Source: a virus. From it: a DNA stretch of 64,000 nt. Positions 45,393-55,339 of this stretch are shown here, in pieces (the stretch's first letter is position 1; each line of letters begins with the position of its first letter). The translations under genes and the position numbers were made by a program. The notes under the pieces were generated by a model. That model was not told where the DNA came from and ran no database searches. It saw only the letters and a list, made by a program, of their open reading frames with translations. The DNA is taken from positions 1 through 64,000 of the IMG/VR virus record IMGVR_UViG_3300037247_000847; one strand, written 5' to 3'.

Positions 45393-47199
45393 ATCGGTTT
45401 ACTTTAACGAATATAACATCCGTATGGGGTCACTGTCGTATCTACCCTTGGTATCAGGGTTGTTGCGTGCTCATGCGGAAACGTCGGAGATGGTCAGGCG
45501 GGAATATACGTTCAAGCCATTTATCTATGTTAATGACGCACCACAAACCATTCTTGACCGTTACAACAGCCCAGCGGTTGCCGCATTCTCATCCTTTATG
45601 TGGAATGAGCAACTCAACCATACGATCGCGCGAGAGGTTAAGGCATCTTGGCCTGAGTGCCTGATTGTATTTGGTGGACCGCAAGTTCCTCATCATCCAA
45701 TGGAGTACATGAAAGAACGACCTTGGATCGACGTGTGTGTCCGTGCCGAGGGTGAAGTGGCCTTCACCGAGGTGCTAGAGCGCTTCGTTGAAACAACTGA
45801 TTTCTCGGCTATTCCTGGTATAACATGGCAAGGAGGTGAAAACCATGGGGAGCGTCCTTTCTCACGTGATCTCGACGAATTGCCATCGCCTTATTTGGAG
45901 GGACTCTATGATACGTTGGTTGAAGGTGGAGATAGTTTCCAAGCCATTATCGAAACTAACCGTGGATGCCCCTTTCACTGCACATTCTGCTATTGGGGTA
46001 AGGGTGGCCTTAGTCGAAAATATAAATATTTCGGATTGGAGCGGATCTATCGTGAATTAGAATGGTGTGCCAAACACAAAATAAAGTACATCTTCAATGC
46101 CGACAGTAATTTCGGCATGAACAAACGCGATACCGAGATTGCAGATTTTCTGGTTGATCTCAAGGAACGAACCGGGTTCCCCGATAAGTTCCGCACATGT
46201 TACGGCAAGAATACGGACGAAAAGATATTTGCTATTGGCTCACTGTTTCACAAGCACAAGTTGGAAAAGGGCATCACGTTGGCTCGGCAGTCCAATGACA
46301 AAACGGTGTTGAAGAATATCAAGCGTGGTAATATATCTATGGATACCTACAAGAACCTACAGGAGCGTTTCAACCACGAAAATATCCCAATTTATTCGGA
46401 GTTGATCCTTGGATTACCAGGGGAGACGGTTGAGAGTTGGCGGAATGGTATTGATGAATTGTTGAGGGCTGGGCTCAAGAATCAACTGTTTGTTTATTTC
46501 TGCCAGGTCTACCCAAATACTGATCTCGGAGATCCGGGGTATCAGAAAGAATTTGGTATTGTTACCCAGCAGGTACCACTTAACGAAATTCATGGAACGA
46601 TTCATTATGAAGCATTTTGGGTAACGGAATACGAGGAAATCGTAGTCGCTACTGATAGTATGCCAACCGAGGATTGGCGGCAGATGGCTATTCTATCGTG
46701 GGTCACGATGTTGATGCATAGTCTCAAGCTGGGCTACTTTGTGATGGAGTGGATGCATGACGAACATGACGTACCTCATATTGAGTTTTTGGAATACCTC
46801 GCTACAGGTTTAGGAGATGGTCCGATAGCCCGTGAAATAGCAATTTTCAATGCTACGCTTGATGACATGCTGGTTGGGAAGGGACGTGGTTGTGTCATTG
46901 ATGACTGTGGTAATACCTATTGGGATATCGAGGAAGCCAGTTTTATCCGCTGTATGCGAAGTCCACATGATTTTTATTGGGAAGACCTGTACTTTCAAGT
47001 TAAAATGTTTCTCTTTGATTATTGGAGAAAAAATGGCTTCGGCGAGCGCTCAAAGATAAAAAGAAGTTTATCTGAAGTGATCGAATATCAGAAGTCGCGT
47101 ATACCAACCATCGAGATGTTTGACGGTAACGTAGAACGCTGGGCTCGTGAGACCATCTTATGGGGTCGCAAGAGTGGAACGATGTTGGTGCCTGAATGA
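45382..47199 (+). CDS. B12-binding-type radical SAM enzyme 2
   Basis: 605 residues. A cobalamin-like N-terminal domain (SPAVAAFSSFMWNEQ; LIVFGGPQVPHHP) precedes the CPFHCTFCYWG radical SAM cluster and a barrel ending ELILGLPGETVESW. The C-terminal 200 residues are unusual for the class and may bind substrate. It sits between sugar kinase and three glycosyltransferases, so sugar or carrier modification is likely. It overlaps the kinase gene. Confidence 0.85.
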   Translation: MPNKSVYFNEYNIRMGSLSYLPLVSGLLRAHAETSEMVRREYTFKPFIYVNDAPQTILDRYNSPAVAAFSSFMWNEQLNHTIAREVKASWPECLIVFGGPQVPHHPMEYMKERPWIDVCVRAEGEVAFTEVLERFVETTDFSAIPGITWQGGENHGERPFSRDLDELPSPYLEGLYDTLVEGGDSFQAIIETNRGCPFHCTFCYWGKGGLSRKYKYFGLERIYRELEWCAKHKIKYIFNADSNFGMNKRDTEIADFLVDLKERTGFPDKFRTCYGKNTDEKIFAIGSLFHKHKLEKGITLARQSNDKTVLKNIKRGNISMDTYKNLQERFNHENIPIYSELILGLPGETVESWRNGIDELLRAGLKNQLFVYFCQVYPNTDLGDPGYQKEFGIVTQQVPLNEIHGTIHYEAFWVTEYEEIVVATDSMPTEDWRQMAILSWVTMLMHSLKLGYFVMEWMHDEHDVPHIEFLEYLATGLGDGPIAREIAIFNATLDDMLVGKGRGCVIDDCGNTYWDIEEASFIRCMRSPHDFYWEDLYFQVKMFLFDYWRKNGFGERSKIKRSLSEVIEYQKSRIPTIEMFDGNVERWARETILWGRKSGTMLVPE

Positions 47200-48059
47200 A
47201 GGCTCTATTTGTCACGCCAGAATCTCATGAGCTTGTCTTAGCGTGGAATTCGTGGAATGAGCCAGCTACGCACAAGACGTTTAATGTTTGGGACGAGCCC
47301 GACGATGAAAGCATATTGCAAATTGTTAGAGACACTGCGCCGGATGTGATCTTTTATGTTGGTGGTAATGCAGGTAAAGGCTTACCATCATTCAAGACGT
47401 TTCGGGATCTTCGAAACCTGGCACCTCTTATTCATTTATGTTGGGATGCAACTGACGTCGCTTGGCACGCGACCCTTGCGGAATACAAAAGATACGAGTG
47501 TTTCAATCTCCAGGTTGCAATGGATGGAGGAACGGACTCTCCGGTAGATATGGCTACATTGACGCCGTGTGATCCACGGCCATATGAACGAAGCAGTGAC
47601 GTAAGAAATATCAGGTGTGCTTTTGCTGGGCAGAATGTCAACAGAGCGTTTAATCCTATTGATCAACACCCTCGGTGGAATATCCTGATGCCCCTGGTTA
47701 AAATGAAGTTGGTCAAATACCGGAAACGAAATGCTGGACCATATAGTGATTATGTAGAGTATATTAAGAACTGTCAGATATTGCTCAACATCTCACATAC
47801 TGGATCGGGTAGGGCTCATCATGTCAAGGTACGTGTTATTGAAGCTGGACTTGCTGGATGTGCCCTTTTGGAAATGAGACAAGCACCAACTAGTAAATGG
47901 ATACCGAAGGAATTGTTATTTCAGTATAGAAATATTAAAGAAGCAGCAGAGATAATTCGTTCAGCCGAGATAGAGGACAAGGCTTCTGCATTAGGTACGT
48001 ATGTGCGTGAGAATTATAGTCCACAGCGGATTTACGAAAGCATTCTGGATCGGCTATGA
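47196..48059 (+). CDS. CgeB-like glycosyltransferase, tandem copy 1
   Basis: 287 residues. APDVIFYVGGNAGKGLPSFK, NLAPLIHLCWDATD, then the C-terminal signature SHTGSGRAHHVKVRVIEAGL and GCALLEMRQAP match the group-1 type 2 (CgeB/spore maturation) transferases. Two further copies follow. Each ends with an ATGA overlap, so they are one unit. Confidence 0.8.
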   Translation: MKALFVTPESHELVLAWNSWNEPATHKTFNVWDEPDDESILQIVRDTAPDVIFYVGGNAGKGLPSFKTFRDLRNLAPLIHLCWDATDVAWHATLAEYKRYECFNLQVAMDGGTDSPVDMATLTPCDPRPYERSSDVRNIRCAFAGQNVNRAFNPIDQHPRWNILMPLVKMKLVKYRKRNAGPYSDYVEYIKNCQILLNISHTGSGRAHHVKVRVIEAGLAGCALLEMRQAPTSKWIPKELLFQYRNIKEAAEIIRSAEIEDKASALGTYVRENYSPQRIYESILDRL

Positions 48060-48928
48060 AAGCGGTCTTTGTAACGACATTTCCTAATGACGTAGCCAAT
48101 GTGATTGCAGCTTGGGATTGCTGGAATGAGGTTAAATCCGAGCGGATTATTTTTGACTTCCGTCAAGTTATCGACGACGCAGATATTTTGCGCCGTGCGG
48201 AGGCAGCTTCACCGGACGTAATTTTTTATGTTGGTGGTTGTGGTGGACCAATGCACTTACCCACCATTGCGACGCTCCAAGCATTGAAGGAAATGGCCCC
48301 TTCTATTAATTTGATTTTTGACGGTATCGAGGATGCATGGTATGAAATGATTGCGAAATACAAGCAGCATGAATGCTTCAATTTGCAGGTTACTATTGAC
48401 GGGTGTCCCGACGCTCCTGTTGATTTGGTCACCACTGCTCCGGTTGATACGAGGTTGTTTGCGGGGGAAGATCCACCCAAGGATATCCCCTGCGGGATTT
48501 CGGGAAACATTGGCCGTGGTGATAAGAGGTCGAAAATCATCAATCCGTTGATATGGGAAGGTCTAGTAGAAATGAGGAGGAGGGATGTGGTTGGGGATGG
48601 GTTCCCGGAGCACGTTGCCTTTATGCGAAGATGCCAAATGATCATTAACACGTCTTTTACAGGTTCAGGCAACAAACATCATGTAAAGCAGCGTGTGTTC
48701 GAAACCGGGTTTGCTGGAGCTGCCTTACTTGAATGTGAAGCAGCCCCAACACATTTCTGGATACCACAGTCATATTTCTTTAGGTACAAAAATACTTTAC
48801 ACGCAAGTCAGATTATTAAGACACTCGACGCGAGGGAGATTGCGGAAAAGGGTCAAATGTTGCAACAATATGTTAGGGCTCATTATATGCCAGAGCAAGT
48901 ATATGGTGCAATGTTGGATCGATTATGA
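48056..48928 (+). CDS. CgeB-like glycosyltransferase, tandem copy 2
   Basis: 290 residues, the same plan as copy 1: SPDVIFYVGGCGGPMHLPTI, CFNLQVTIDGCPDAPVDLVT, TSFTGSGNKHHVKQRVFETG. The three copies keep the KHHVK/HHVK/THQIK-like sugar-binding block but differ strongly elsewhere, suggesting different acceptors or donors. Confidence 0.8.
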   Translation: MKAVFVTTFPNDVANVIAAWDCWNEVKSERIIFDFRQVIDDADILRRAEAASPDVIFYVGGCGGPMHLPTIATLQALKEMAPSINLIFDGIEDAWYEMIAKYKQHECFNLQVTIDGCPDAPVDLVTTAPVDTRLFAGEDPPKDIPCGISGNIGRGDKRSKIINPLIWEGLVEMRRRDVVGDGFPEHVAFMRRCQMIINTSFTGSGNKHHVKQRVFETGFAGAALLECEAAPTHFWIPQSYFFRYKNTLHASQIIKTLDAREIAEKGQMLQQYVRAHYMPEQVYGAMLDRL

Positions 48929-49953
48929 GGGCATTATTCGTTACCAGCTCGACGTCCGATGTAGATAGTCTCGTTCGTGCCTGGGATTGCTGGCAGCCTG
49001 ACAAATCTATCCGCGTGATGTTTCCCCACATGGGGGAGCCTAGAGACGAGAAAATTCTGGCTATAGCTAGGGAAATGCGACCGGATATTATTTTCTACAT
49101 TGGAGCCAATGAAGGTTCAGGTATTCCTTCGATGGAAACGTTTTTGAGACTTCGGGAAATGGCTCCGTCGATCAACCTTTGTTGCGATGCTGGGGATACG
49201 CCGTGGTACGAACCTTTGAAGCGTTACAAAAAAGCGGGGTGTTTCAATCTGCAAGTTGCGCTTGATGGCTATCTTAATGCTCCGGTCGATCTTGTGACCA
49301 TAACCCCGGTCGATCCTGCACCGTACATTCAGCCTGTCGCGTGGAAACGCTTCATCCGGTGTGGGTTTTCGGGAGGGGTATCTTCCAAGGAAAGGCTTGC
49401 TGTTTTCAAAGTAAGCTTTGCAAGCCGGATGCCACCAAAGATCGTTAAGAAGCGCCCTCGCAATGCGTTGCCTGCTTGGAAGCCACTGTATAAGAAACAT
49501 CCCGACATGCCACCTCCAGTGCCAACCACACAGCGGGACAAGATCGTTTGGGGTCTTGAGAACATGAAAGACATTATCACTGTGCGGCGGCGAACATCCA
49601 AGGCCCCTTATTCCGATCACGTCGCATTTATGCAGTCGTGTCATATAATCATAAATACGTCAACCAGTGGAACGGGAGACACACATCAAATTAAGGGGCG
49701 TGTTCTCGAAGCTGGATGGGCTAAATGCGCGCTACTTGAATCAGTAGGCTCGCCAATAGCCGAGTGGCTACCAGAAGAAAGTTATTTCATTTACCGTGAT
49801 GCTGATCATGCGAAGGACCTGATCAAAAGTCTAACAGTTGAGCAAGTCACAAAATCAGCGCTCGTACTAAATGAATATGTGGAGAATCATTATCACCCTC
49901 GTCAGATTTACGGCGAGATTTTGGAGCGAGCTGGTGTGGATTATTCCGTCTAG
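48925..49953 (+). CDS. CgeB-like glycosyltransferase, tandem copy 3
   Basis: 342 residues, longer because of an extra basic stretch (ASRMPPKIVKKRPRNALPAW) near residue 155. Otherwise as copies 1 and 2: RPDIIFYIGANEGSGIPSME, GDTHQIKGRVLEAGWAKCAL. Its end overlaps the following transferase. Confidence 0.8.
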   Translation: MRALFVTSSTSDVDSLVRAWDCWQPDKSIRVMFPHMGEPRDEKILAIAREMRPDIIFYIGANEGSGIPSMETFLRLREMAPSINLCCDAGDTPWYEPLKRYKKAGCFNLQVALDGYLNAPVDLVTITPVDPAPYIQPVAWKRFIRCGFSGGVSSKERLAVFKVSFASRMPPKIVKKRPRNALPAWKPLYKKHPDMPPPVPTTQRDKIVWGLENMKDIITVRRRTSKAPYSDHVAFMQSCHIIINTSTSGTGDTHQIKGRVLEAGWAKCALLESVGSPIAEWLPEESYFIYRDADHAKDLIKSLTVEQVTKSALVLNEYVENHYHPRQIYGEILERAGVDYSV

Positions 49954-50518
49954 GGGGCGACCTCAAAATATTAATCGTTTGGCTGAAGCTTTTCGGGACA
50001 CTGGAGTAACAACGCCCGTTCGGTTACGGCTCGATGATGATGATCCGTGCGGATATGTTTGTCCAGCTCACTGGGAAGTAGTTACTGGGCCGCGAGCACC
50101 TTTAAGCCAATACTACAACGAAGTGTTTGATCGCAGCCTCGATTGGTACGGGCTCTTTGCCGACGATGTAGTACCAGAAACGCCGTACTGGGATATACTT
50201 CTAATCGAAGCTGCCGGTTCCGATGGTGTAGCTTATGGTAATGATGGGATTGGTACTAGGCCAACACACTTTGTGGTCGGTGGGCAGCTTGCCCGCGAGA
50301 TTGGCTGGCTGGCGCTGCCTGGCTTATCACGTATCTACATCGACACGGTTTGGCACGATATCGCGACCAAGCGCAACGTGTTGCGGTTTCTTCCTGATGT
50401 TCGGATTCCGCATCTGCATTTTTCTAACCGGCTGGCGTTGTTCGACCGAACGTATCGCAAGTCTACTAAGGACCAGGACCGCGCTCTCTATCAGGCGTGG
50501 CGCAATCGAGAAGGATGA
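49934..50518 (+). CDS. Short GT-A glycosyltransferase-like protein
   Basis: 194 residues from GTG 49934 with GGAG at seven bases; an ATG at 49871 would overlap copy 3 heavily. MWIIPSRGRPQNINRLAEAF and RLRLDDDDPCG give the GT-A nucleotide site and a DDDD metal site; YGLFADDVVPETPYWD follows as a second acidic site. Probably the last transfer step of the island. Confidence 0.7.
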   Translation: MWIIPSRGRPQNINRLAEAFRDTGVTTPVRLRLDDDDPCGYVCPAHWEVVTGPRAPLSQYYNEVFDRSLDWYGLFADDVVPETPYWDILLIEAAGSDGVAYGNDGIGTRPTHFVVGGQLAREIGWLALPGLSRIYIDTVWHDIATKRNVLRFLPDVRIPHLHFSNRLALFDRTYRKSTKDQDRALYQAWRNREG

Positions 50519-51048
50519 GTATCATGAGACAGGCGAAACGGGTGTTAAAGCCGCAGGTCATAAATGTGTTTGATAATGCGGTTGTGCAGGTAAAATGTAT
50601 ACCTAGTGAGGACGAAATCGACGTTGCGACCCTCTTGGGTCATTCATTAGCACGATTCGAGTTTATTATTGGTACGTCGTTCGATCTACAATTTCTTTCT
50701 ATGGACGGATCACAGTTGCTAGGTATCCGTCGTTATATTGTTAATGAGGTGACGGACAGAATAGCTGTCAATGATGTTAATCACTACCAAACATTGTCAA
50801 AGACAGTTTTTGATCGGAAGTGTGAACCTATTGGAGATTGGTTCTTTTTCCATGAGGAGGGTAATCAACTACAAAAAAATCTTGTAGGTGATAAACCTAA
50901 TAATAAGACTAAAGACTTTCGTAATATGAGTGTAGCCGATCTCCAGGGTACTATGAAGGGATTGAGAGGGAGTGGATTTAAAGTAGGTACTAAACACGGC
51001 GCAATGGTTAAAGCTATTCGTAAGCACCTATCGACTGTCCAGGAGTAG
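50515..51048 (+). CDS. Hypothetical virion-associated protein
   Basis: 177 residues from ATG 50515, overlapping the transferase stop. N-terminal alpha/beta part and a helical basic C-terminus (SVADLQGTMKGLRGSGFKVG). Precedes the tail tubular protein; perhaps a connector. No family recognised. Confidence 0.55.
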   Translation: MSIMRQAKRVLKPQVINVFDNAVVQVKCIPSEDEIDVATLLGHSLARFEFIIGTSFDLQFLSMDGSQLLGIRRYIVNEVTDRIAVNDVNHYQTLSKTVFDRKCEPIGDWFFFHEEGNQLQKNLVGDKPNNKTKDFRNMSVADLQGTMKGLRGSGFKVGTKHGAMVKAIRKHLSTVQE

Positions 51049-51053
51049 TATCA

Positions 51054-51674
51054 ATGACTTCTGATATTGATGTAGTTAATGTGGCTCTTCGACGTGTTAG
51101 TGCAAGCCGAATTACTTCATTTACGGAAGATTCAGCGTCAGCTACCGTAGCTAATGATCTTTATGATGAGGTCTTAGACGATCTTCTTCGTCAGCACGCT
51201 TGGAACTTTGCTACGAAGAGAGCAAAACTAGCCCAACTATCGGAAACTCCTACCTTTGAGTTCGATCATGCTTATACGATGCCACCAGACTGGATTAGAA
51301 CAATATCAGTACACCCGAATTCAGCAGGTGCTGGTACTATGTTTTATCGAGAAGAGCAACTTGATGATAAACGGGTGATACTTACGAGTGCTGATGAAGT
51401 ATATTTACGCTATATAGTCAGGGTTACAGATCCCAACTTGTGGCCACCAGACTTTAGAAATGCATTTAGTATGACTTTATCTCGCGACTTTGCAATACCG
51501 CTTGGCAATTCTAACACTATGCATGCTAGTTTTGACAGACTTAGTAGGAGTGCTCTAGCTAGAGCACGCTCTACTGATGCGATGGGATCTTCACCAGAGA
51601 GACGACCACGTGGCTCTTGGGTGACGCGGAGGGGTGGTCCCTCGAGACCAATTGTTGGTAATACAACTACGTAG
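51054..51674 (+). CDS. Tail tubular protein A-like (T7 gp11 type)
   Basis: 206 residues. VVNVALRRVSASRITSFTED, LRQHAWNFATKRAKLAQL and MPPDWIRTISVHP are the hallmark pattern of podovirus tail tubular protein A, the adaptor ring between portal and nozzle. Length fits (about 190-210). The C-terminus is basic and Gly-rich. Followed by the nozzle protein. Confidence 0.9.
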   Translation: MTSDIDVVNVALRRVSASRITSFTEDSASATVANDLYDEVLDDLLRQHAWNFATKRAKLAQLSETPTFEFDHAYTMPPDWIRTISVHPNSAGAGTMFYREEQLDDKRVILTSADEVYLRYIVRVTDPNLWPPDFRNAFSMTLSRDFAIPLGNSNTMHASFDRLSRSALARARSTDAMGSSPERRPRGSWVTRRGGPSRPIVGNTTT

Positions 51675-51700
51675 GTATGGGTATTTAGAAGGATCGTAAT

Positions 51701-54700
51701 ATGACGAAAATAGATCCCCTCCAAGCCTCATTTAATGCTGGGGAACTGAGCCCACGTCTGCATGCTAGAACAGATTTTGTCAAATACCCATCTGGATTAG
51801 AAGAGTGTCAAAATCTTATTCCTCTACCTGAAGGTGGTTTAACCCGTAGGCCAGGCACACGATTTGTTGCTGAAGTAGCAGACTCTGCCGTAAAAGGTCG
51901 ACTGTTCGGTTTTGAGGCAACTGCAGAGCAACATCACGTATTAGAGTTAGGTGAGAACAAAATACGGTTTTATTTTCGTCAGGGTCAACAGGTTGTCTTA
52001 GATACCGATGCAGTGATTACTAACGGACTGTTTCCGTCAGATATATCTGATTGGGATGATCGCTCGACTGGTGGTGCTGGTAATCAGATAAGTCACGATG
52101 CTACGAACGATCGTCTGACATTGGAGACTAGTGGTGTAGCAGCAGATGATATAGGCTGGGCGGAGCAGGATGTTACTACTACAGATACTGACCAAGAACA
52201 TGTTATAAAATTTGAGGTAATTGGTGATCCAGGTGATAAGATTGAGTTTCAAGTTGGAACTACTTCAACTGGGTCAGAGACACTTGGTCCTGTAGAGAAA
52301 TTGGTGGGATTCCATTGTGTTGCCTTTACTCCTACAACGTCACCGTTCTACATTCAATTCCGTAATCTCGGTAGTAATGCTGATAAAGACATTCAAATTG
52401 ATAACGTGTCTATCATTGATAATTCAGCATTAGAAATAGACTCCCCTTATGTAGAGTTGCAACTTTTTCAGATAATGGGTGCACAGTCCAATGATGTTAA
52501 ATATCTTTTCCGTTCTGGTGTAGCACCTTATAAATTAGAGCGACGTGAGCTTGCCTCCTGGTCTCTGATTAGGGTTGCTTGGCAGGATGGTCCATATATT
52601 ACGCAAAATACTACAGCAACTACCCTAACTCCAGCAGCTACTAGTGGAGTTGCAGTTACGATAACAGCTTCCTCTATTGTAGGTATTAATGATGGCCTAG
52701 GTTTTTTATCAACAGATGTAGGTCGACTCGTACGAATTGATAACGGTGCATTTTGGGGATGGGGTATAATTGTTACTTTCACAAGCACCACAAGCGTTGA
52801 TATTCATGTAAAGAAAGACTTTGCAGATACTATCGCAACTGTTGATTGGAGATTAGGCGCGTGGTCAGATACTACTGGGTGGCCAAAGACAGGTGGATTT
52901 TTTGAGCAGCGTTTATATGTAGCAAGTACTGATGATCAATCACAAACCTTATGGGGCTCTCAAACTGGAGACTTTGAAAATTTCAAACCAGATGATGATA
53001 CTGGTACAATAGAAGCTGATGACGCTCTTAACTTTACCCTCTCAGCTGATAGTGTCAATGAGATTCGCTGGATGTCAGCTGGAGAAGACACTCTAGCTAT
53101 CGGTACTACAGGTGGGGAATGGGTACCATCAGCAAGTGGTATTGTTATAACACCTTTGGATATTACTATTCGTCGACAGACTACACATGGATCAGCTTTG
53201 ATTGCTCCACTTAGAATTGATCACGTAGTCTTGTTCGTACAAAGGGCCAGGCGCAAAATTCGTGAGTTCGTATTCAACTTTGAGATCGATAGTTTTCTAG
53301 CACCTGATCTTACTAGGTTAGCTCAGCATATTACTGCTCCTAGTATAAATGAAATGGCTTTCCAGCAAGAGCCAGATAGTCTAGTATGGATAATACGCTC
53401 AGACGGAGTAATGGCATCTCTAACTTTTAGAAGAGATGAAGACGTTGTTGGTTGGGCGAGGCATGTTATAGGTGGTTCGGGATCCACAGGTGCGGAAGGG
53501 AGTTTTGAGATTACTGGAGGCTCGGTGGGCGCAAGTAATCAGATAACATCCATCACGGTTGCAGGGGAAGAAATTCTTGCCGCGCCAGCCACTTGGGCGG
53601 AGAGCAACGAAGTCACCGCCGAATGGATCAAGACCATTGTTGGTACGTTCATCAAGTTACCACCGGGGCCTGACGTTAATTCCTTCAATCCGGTCGAGAA
53701 CAATTTTCAATCGGGCATGGCCTTCTCCTCTGATGGCACGAAGATGTACCTTAACGTGGGGGCCAATAACGAAATCAGTCAGTATTCTCTTTCCACCCCC
53801 AGGGACATAACAACGGCAACTCTTGATGCCGAGACCTTTGATTACAGCACCGGCGTAGCGTGGGAATCGGAAACCCTCGCCGGTGGTGATGGTACGTCAC
53901 AATTCGGGTTTGGTGATCCAATCGGCATCACGTTTTCTCCAGATGGCCAAACGCTTTGGTTCTGTGACAATACATACAAAACCATATACAAAGTCGCGCT
54001 GGCTACCGCCTGGGATATATCAACCGGGACGCATACCTACGGGCAAAGGTGGCGTGTTCCTAGCGGTCGCCGGCCGCAGAGTGTGGATTTCAATAACGAT
54101 GGCACCAAGATATATGTCTTTGATGACAACACCGTAATTCGCGAATACAATCTTTCCTCCGCGTATAATATCCAAGGTGGCGCTTACGGCGGTGTTGAAT
54201 TTGATCCGGAGGATCAAGTTACTATTGCTGGGGAGGTGAGTTCGGTTTTCCATCCTAATGGATATCAATTCTTTGTTCTCGGCGTTAATGACGGAACAAT
54301 CTATCAATACTCTATGCGAACGCAGTGGGATTTATCCACGGCAATTTACGATGTTAGAACTTTTGTTCCCGGCAGCGTCCAGCCCCAACCAAAGGTGATG
54401 GCCATCAGCCCCGATGGTGGAATAATTTATGTGGCTAGCATTAATAACAGTGCTATTGTTACCCAGTATTCATTCATCACAGCACTCTACGTCGTGAACG
54501 TGATTGGTAGCACGGTGACTATATCTACGGTCAGTGGTTTCACAGGTGCAGGTTCGGAAGTCGTGATTATAACGACTGGAGATATGACGGTTGATAGTAG
54601 TTCTTTTTCCTTGGTCTCGACTGGTATCTCGCTGTCGAACTCGGTCATAACTATCTCTGGTAACGATGATCCAGGCCAGGTGCAAAACTCGGAAGATCGT

Positions 54701-55324
54701 AATGAGGTTTGGATTTTGATCGAGAGAACCATAAATGGTGAAACCAAGCGGTACGTGGAGTTTTTTGAGGGTTATTATGATAATCTTCTACACGACCAAG
54801 AGGATGCCTACTATGCAGACTCTATCATTACTTACGATGGGTTATCAACCAATATTATTACTGGTCTTAATCATCTTGAGGGTGAGACCGTAAAAGTTTG
54901 GGGTGATGGAGCTATTTTACCAGATGTAGTAGTATCTAATGGACAGGTAACTCTATCAACTGCTGTAAAGGTTGCACAAATTGGATTGGCATATACACAT
55001 CGTCTTAAAACTTTGAAAGTAGAAGGTGGGAATCCTGCTGGAACTGCTATGGGTAAGAAAAAGCGTATTAATAGTATAACTTTCGTCCTACAGAATAGTC
55101 ATACTCTTACCTTTGGTCCTGACGACAATAATCTCTTCGAGACAGATTTCAGACTGGTTAGTGATCCTATGGACGCTGGGGTACCTTTGTTTACTGGTGA
55201 ACAATTTAGGGGATTTGATGGTGGTCTGGCTACTGATACACGGATTATTGTGGAATCAGACGATCCAGCACCTTTCACACTTCTTGCAATGATACCGGAA
55301 ATAAAAGTTAATCCTTCTAAATAG
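51701..55324 (+). CDS. Tail tubular protein B (nozzle) with an inserted beta-propeller domain
   Basis: 1207 residues, against about 800 for T7 gp12. The start (ASFNAGELSPRLHARTDFVK; PLPEGGLTRRPGTRF) and end belong to the nozzle family. A part of about 400 residues (positions 53,470-54,750) is inserted, with repeats of PDG..IY...N...I.QYS and a DIST motif, as in beta-propellers. The inserted DNA is more GC-rich. It may contact the receptor or carry a fibre. Confidence 0.88.
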   Translation: MTKIDPLQASFNAGELSPRLHARTDFVKYPSGLEECQNLIPLPEGGLTRRPGTRFVAEVADSAVKGRLFGFEATAEQHHVLELGENKIRFYFRQGQQVVLDTDAVITNGLFPSDISDWDDRSTGGAGNQISHDATNDRLTLETSGVAADDIGWAEQDVTTTDTDQEHVIKFEVIGDPGDKIEFQVGTTSTGSETLGPVEKLVGFHCVAFTPTTSPFYIQFRNLGSNADKDIQIDNVSIIDNSALEIDSPYVELQLFQIMGAQSNDVKYLFRSGVAPYKLERRELASWSLIRVAWQDGPYITQNTTATTLTPAATSGVAVTITASSIVGINDGLGFLSTDVGRLVRIDNGAFWGWGIIVTFTSTTSVDIHVKKDFADTIATVDWRLGAWSDTTGWPKTGGFFEQRLYVASTDDQSQTLWGSQTGDFENFKPDDDTGTIEADDALNFTLSADSVNEIRWMSAGEDTLAIGTTGGEWVPSASGIVITPLDITIRRQTTHGSALIAPLRIDHVVLFVQRARRKIREFVFNFEIDSFLAPDLTRLAQHITAPSINEMAFQQEPDSLVWIIRSDGVMASLTFRRDEDVVGWARHVIGGSGSTGAEGSFEITGGSVGASNQITSITVAGEEILAAPATWAESNEVTAEWIKTIVGTFIKLPPGPDVNSFNPVENNFQSGMAFSSDGTKMYLNVGANNEISQYSLSTPRDITTATLDAETFDYSTGVAWESETLAGGDGTSQFGFGDPIGITFSPDGQTLWFCDNTYKTIYKVALATAWDISTGTHTYGQRWRVPSGRRPQSVDFNNDGTKIYVFDDNTVIREYNLSSAYNIQGGAYGGVEFDPEDQVTIAGEVSSVFHPNGYQFFVLGVNDGTIYQYSMRTQWDLSTAIYDVRTFVPGSVQPQPKVMAISPDGGIIYVASINNSAIVTQYSFITALYVVNVIGSTVTISTVSGFTGAGSEVVIITTGDMTVDSSSFSLVSTGISLSNSVITISGNDDPGQVQNSEDRNEVWILIERTINGETKRYVEFFEGYYDNLLHDQEDAYYADSIITYDGLSTNIITGLNHLEGETVKVWGDGAILPDVVVSNGQVTLSTAVKVAQIGLAYTHRLKTLKVEGGNPAGTAMGKKKRINSITFVLQNSHTLTFGPDDNNLFETDFRLVSDPMDAGVPLFTGEQFRGFDGGLATDTRIIVESDDPAPFTLLAMIPEIKVNPSK

Positions 55325-55339
55325 GGTGGAGAAATCTGA

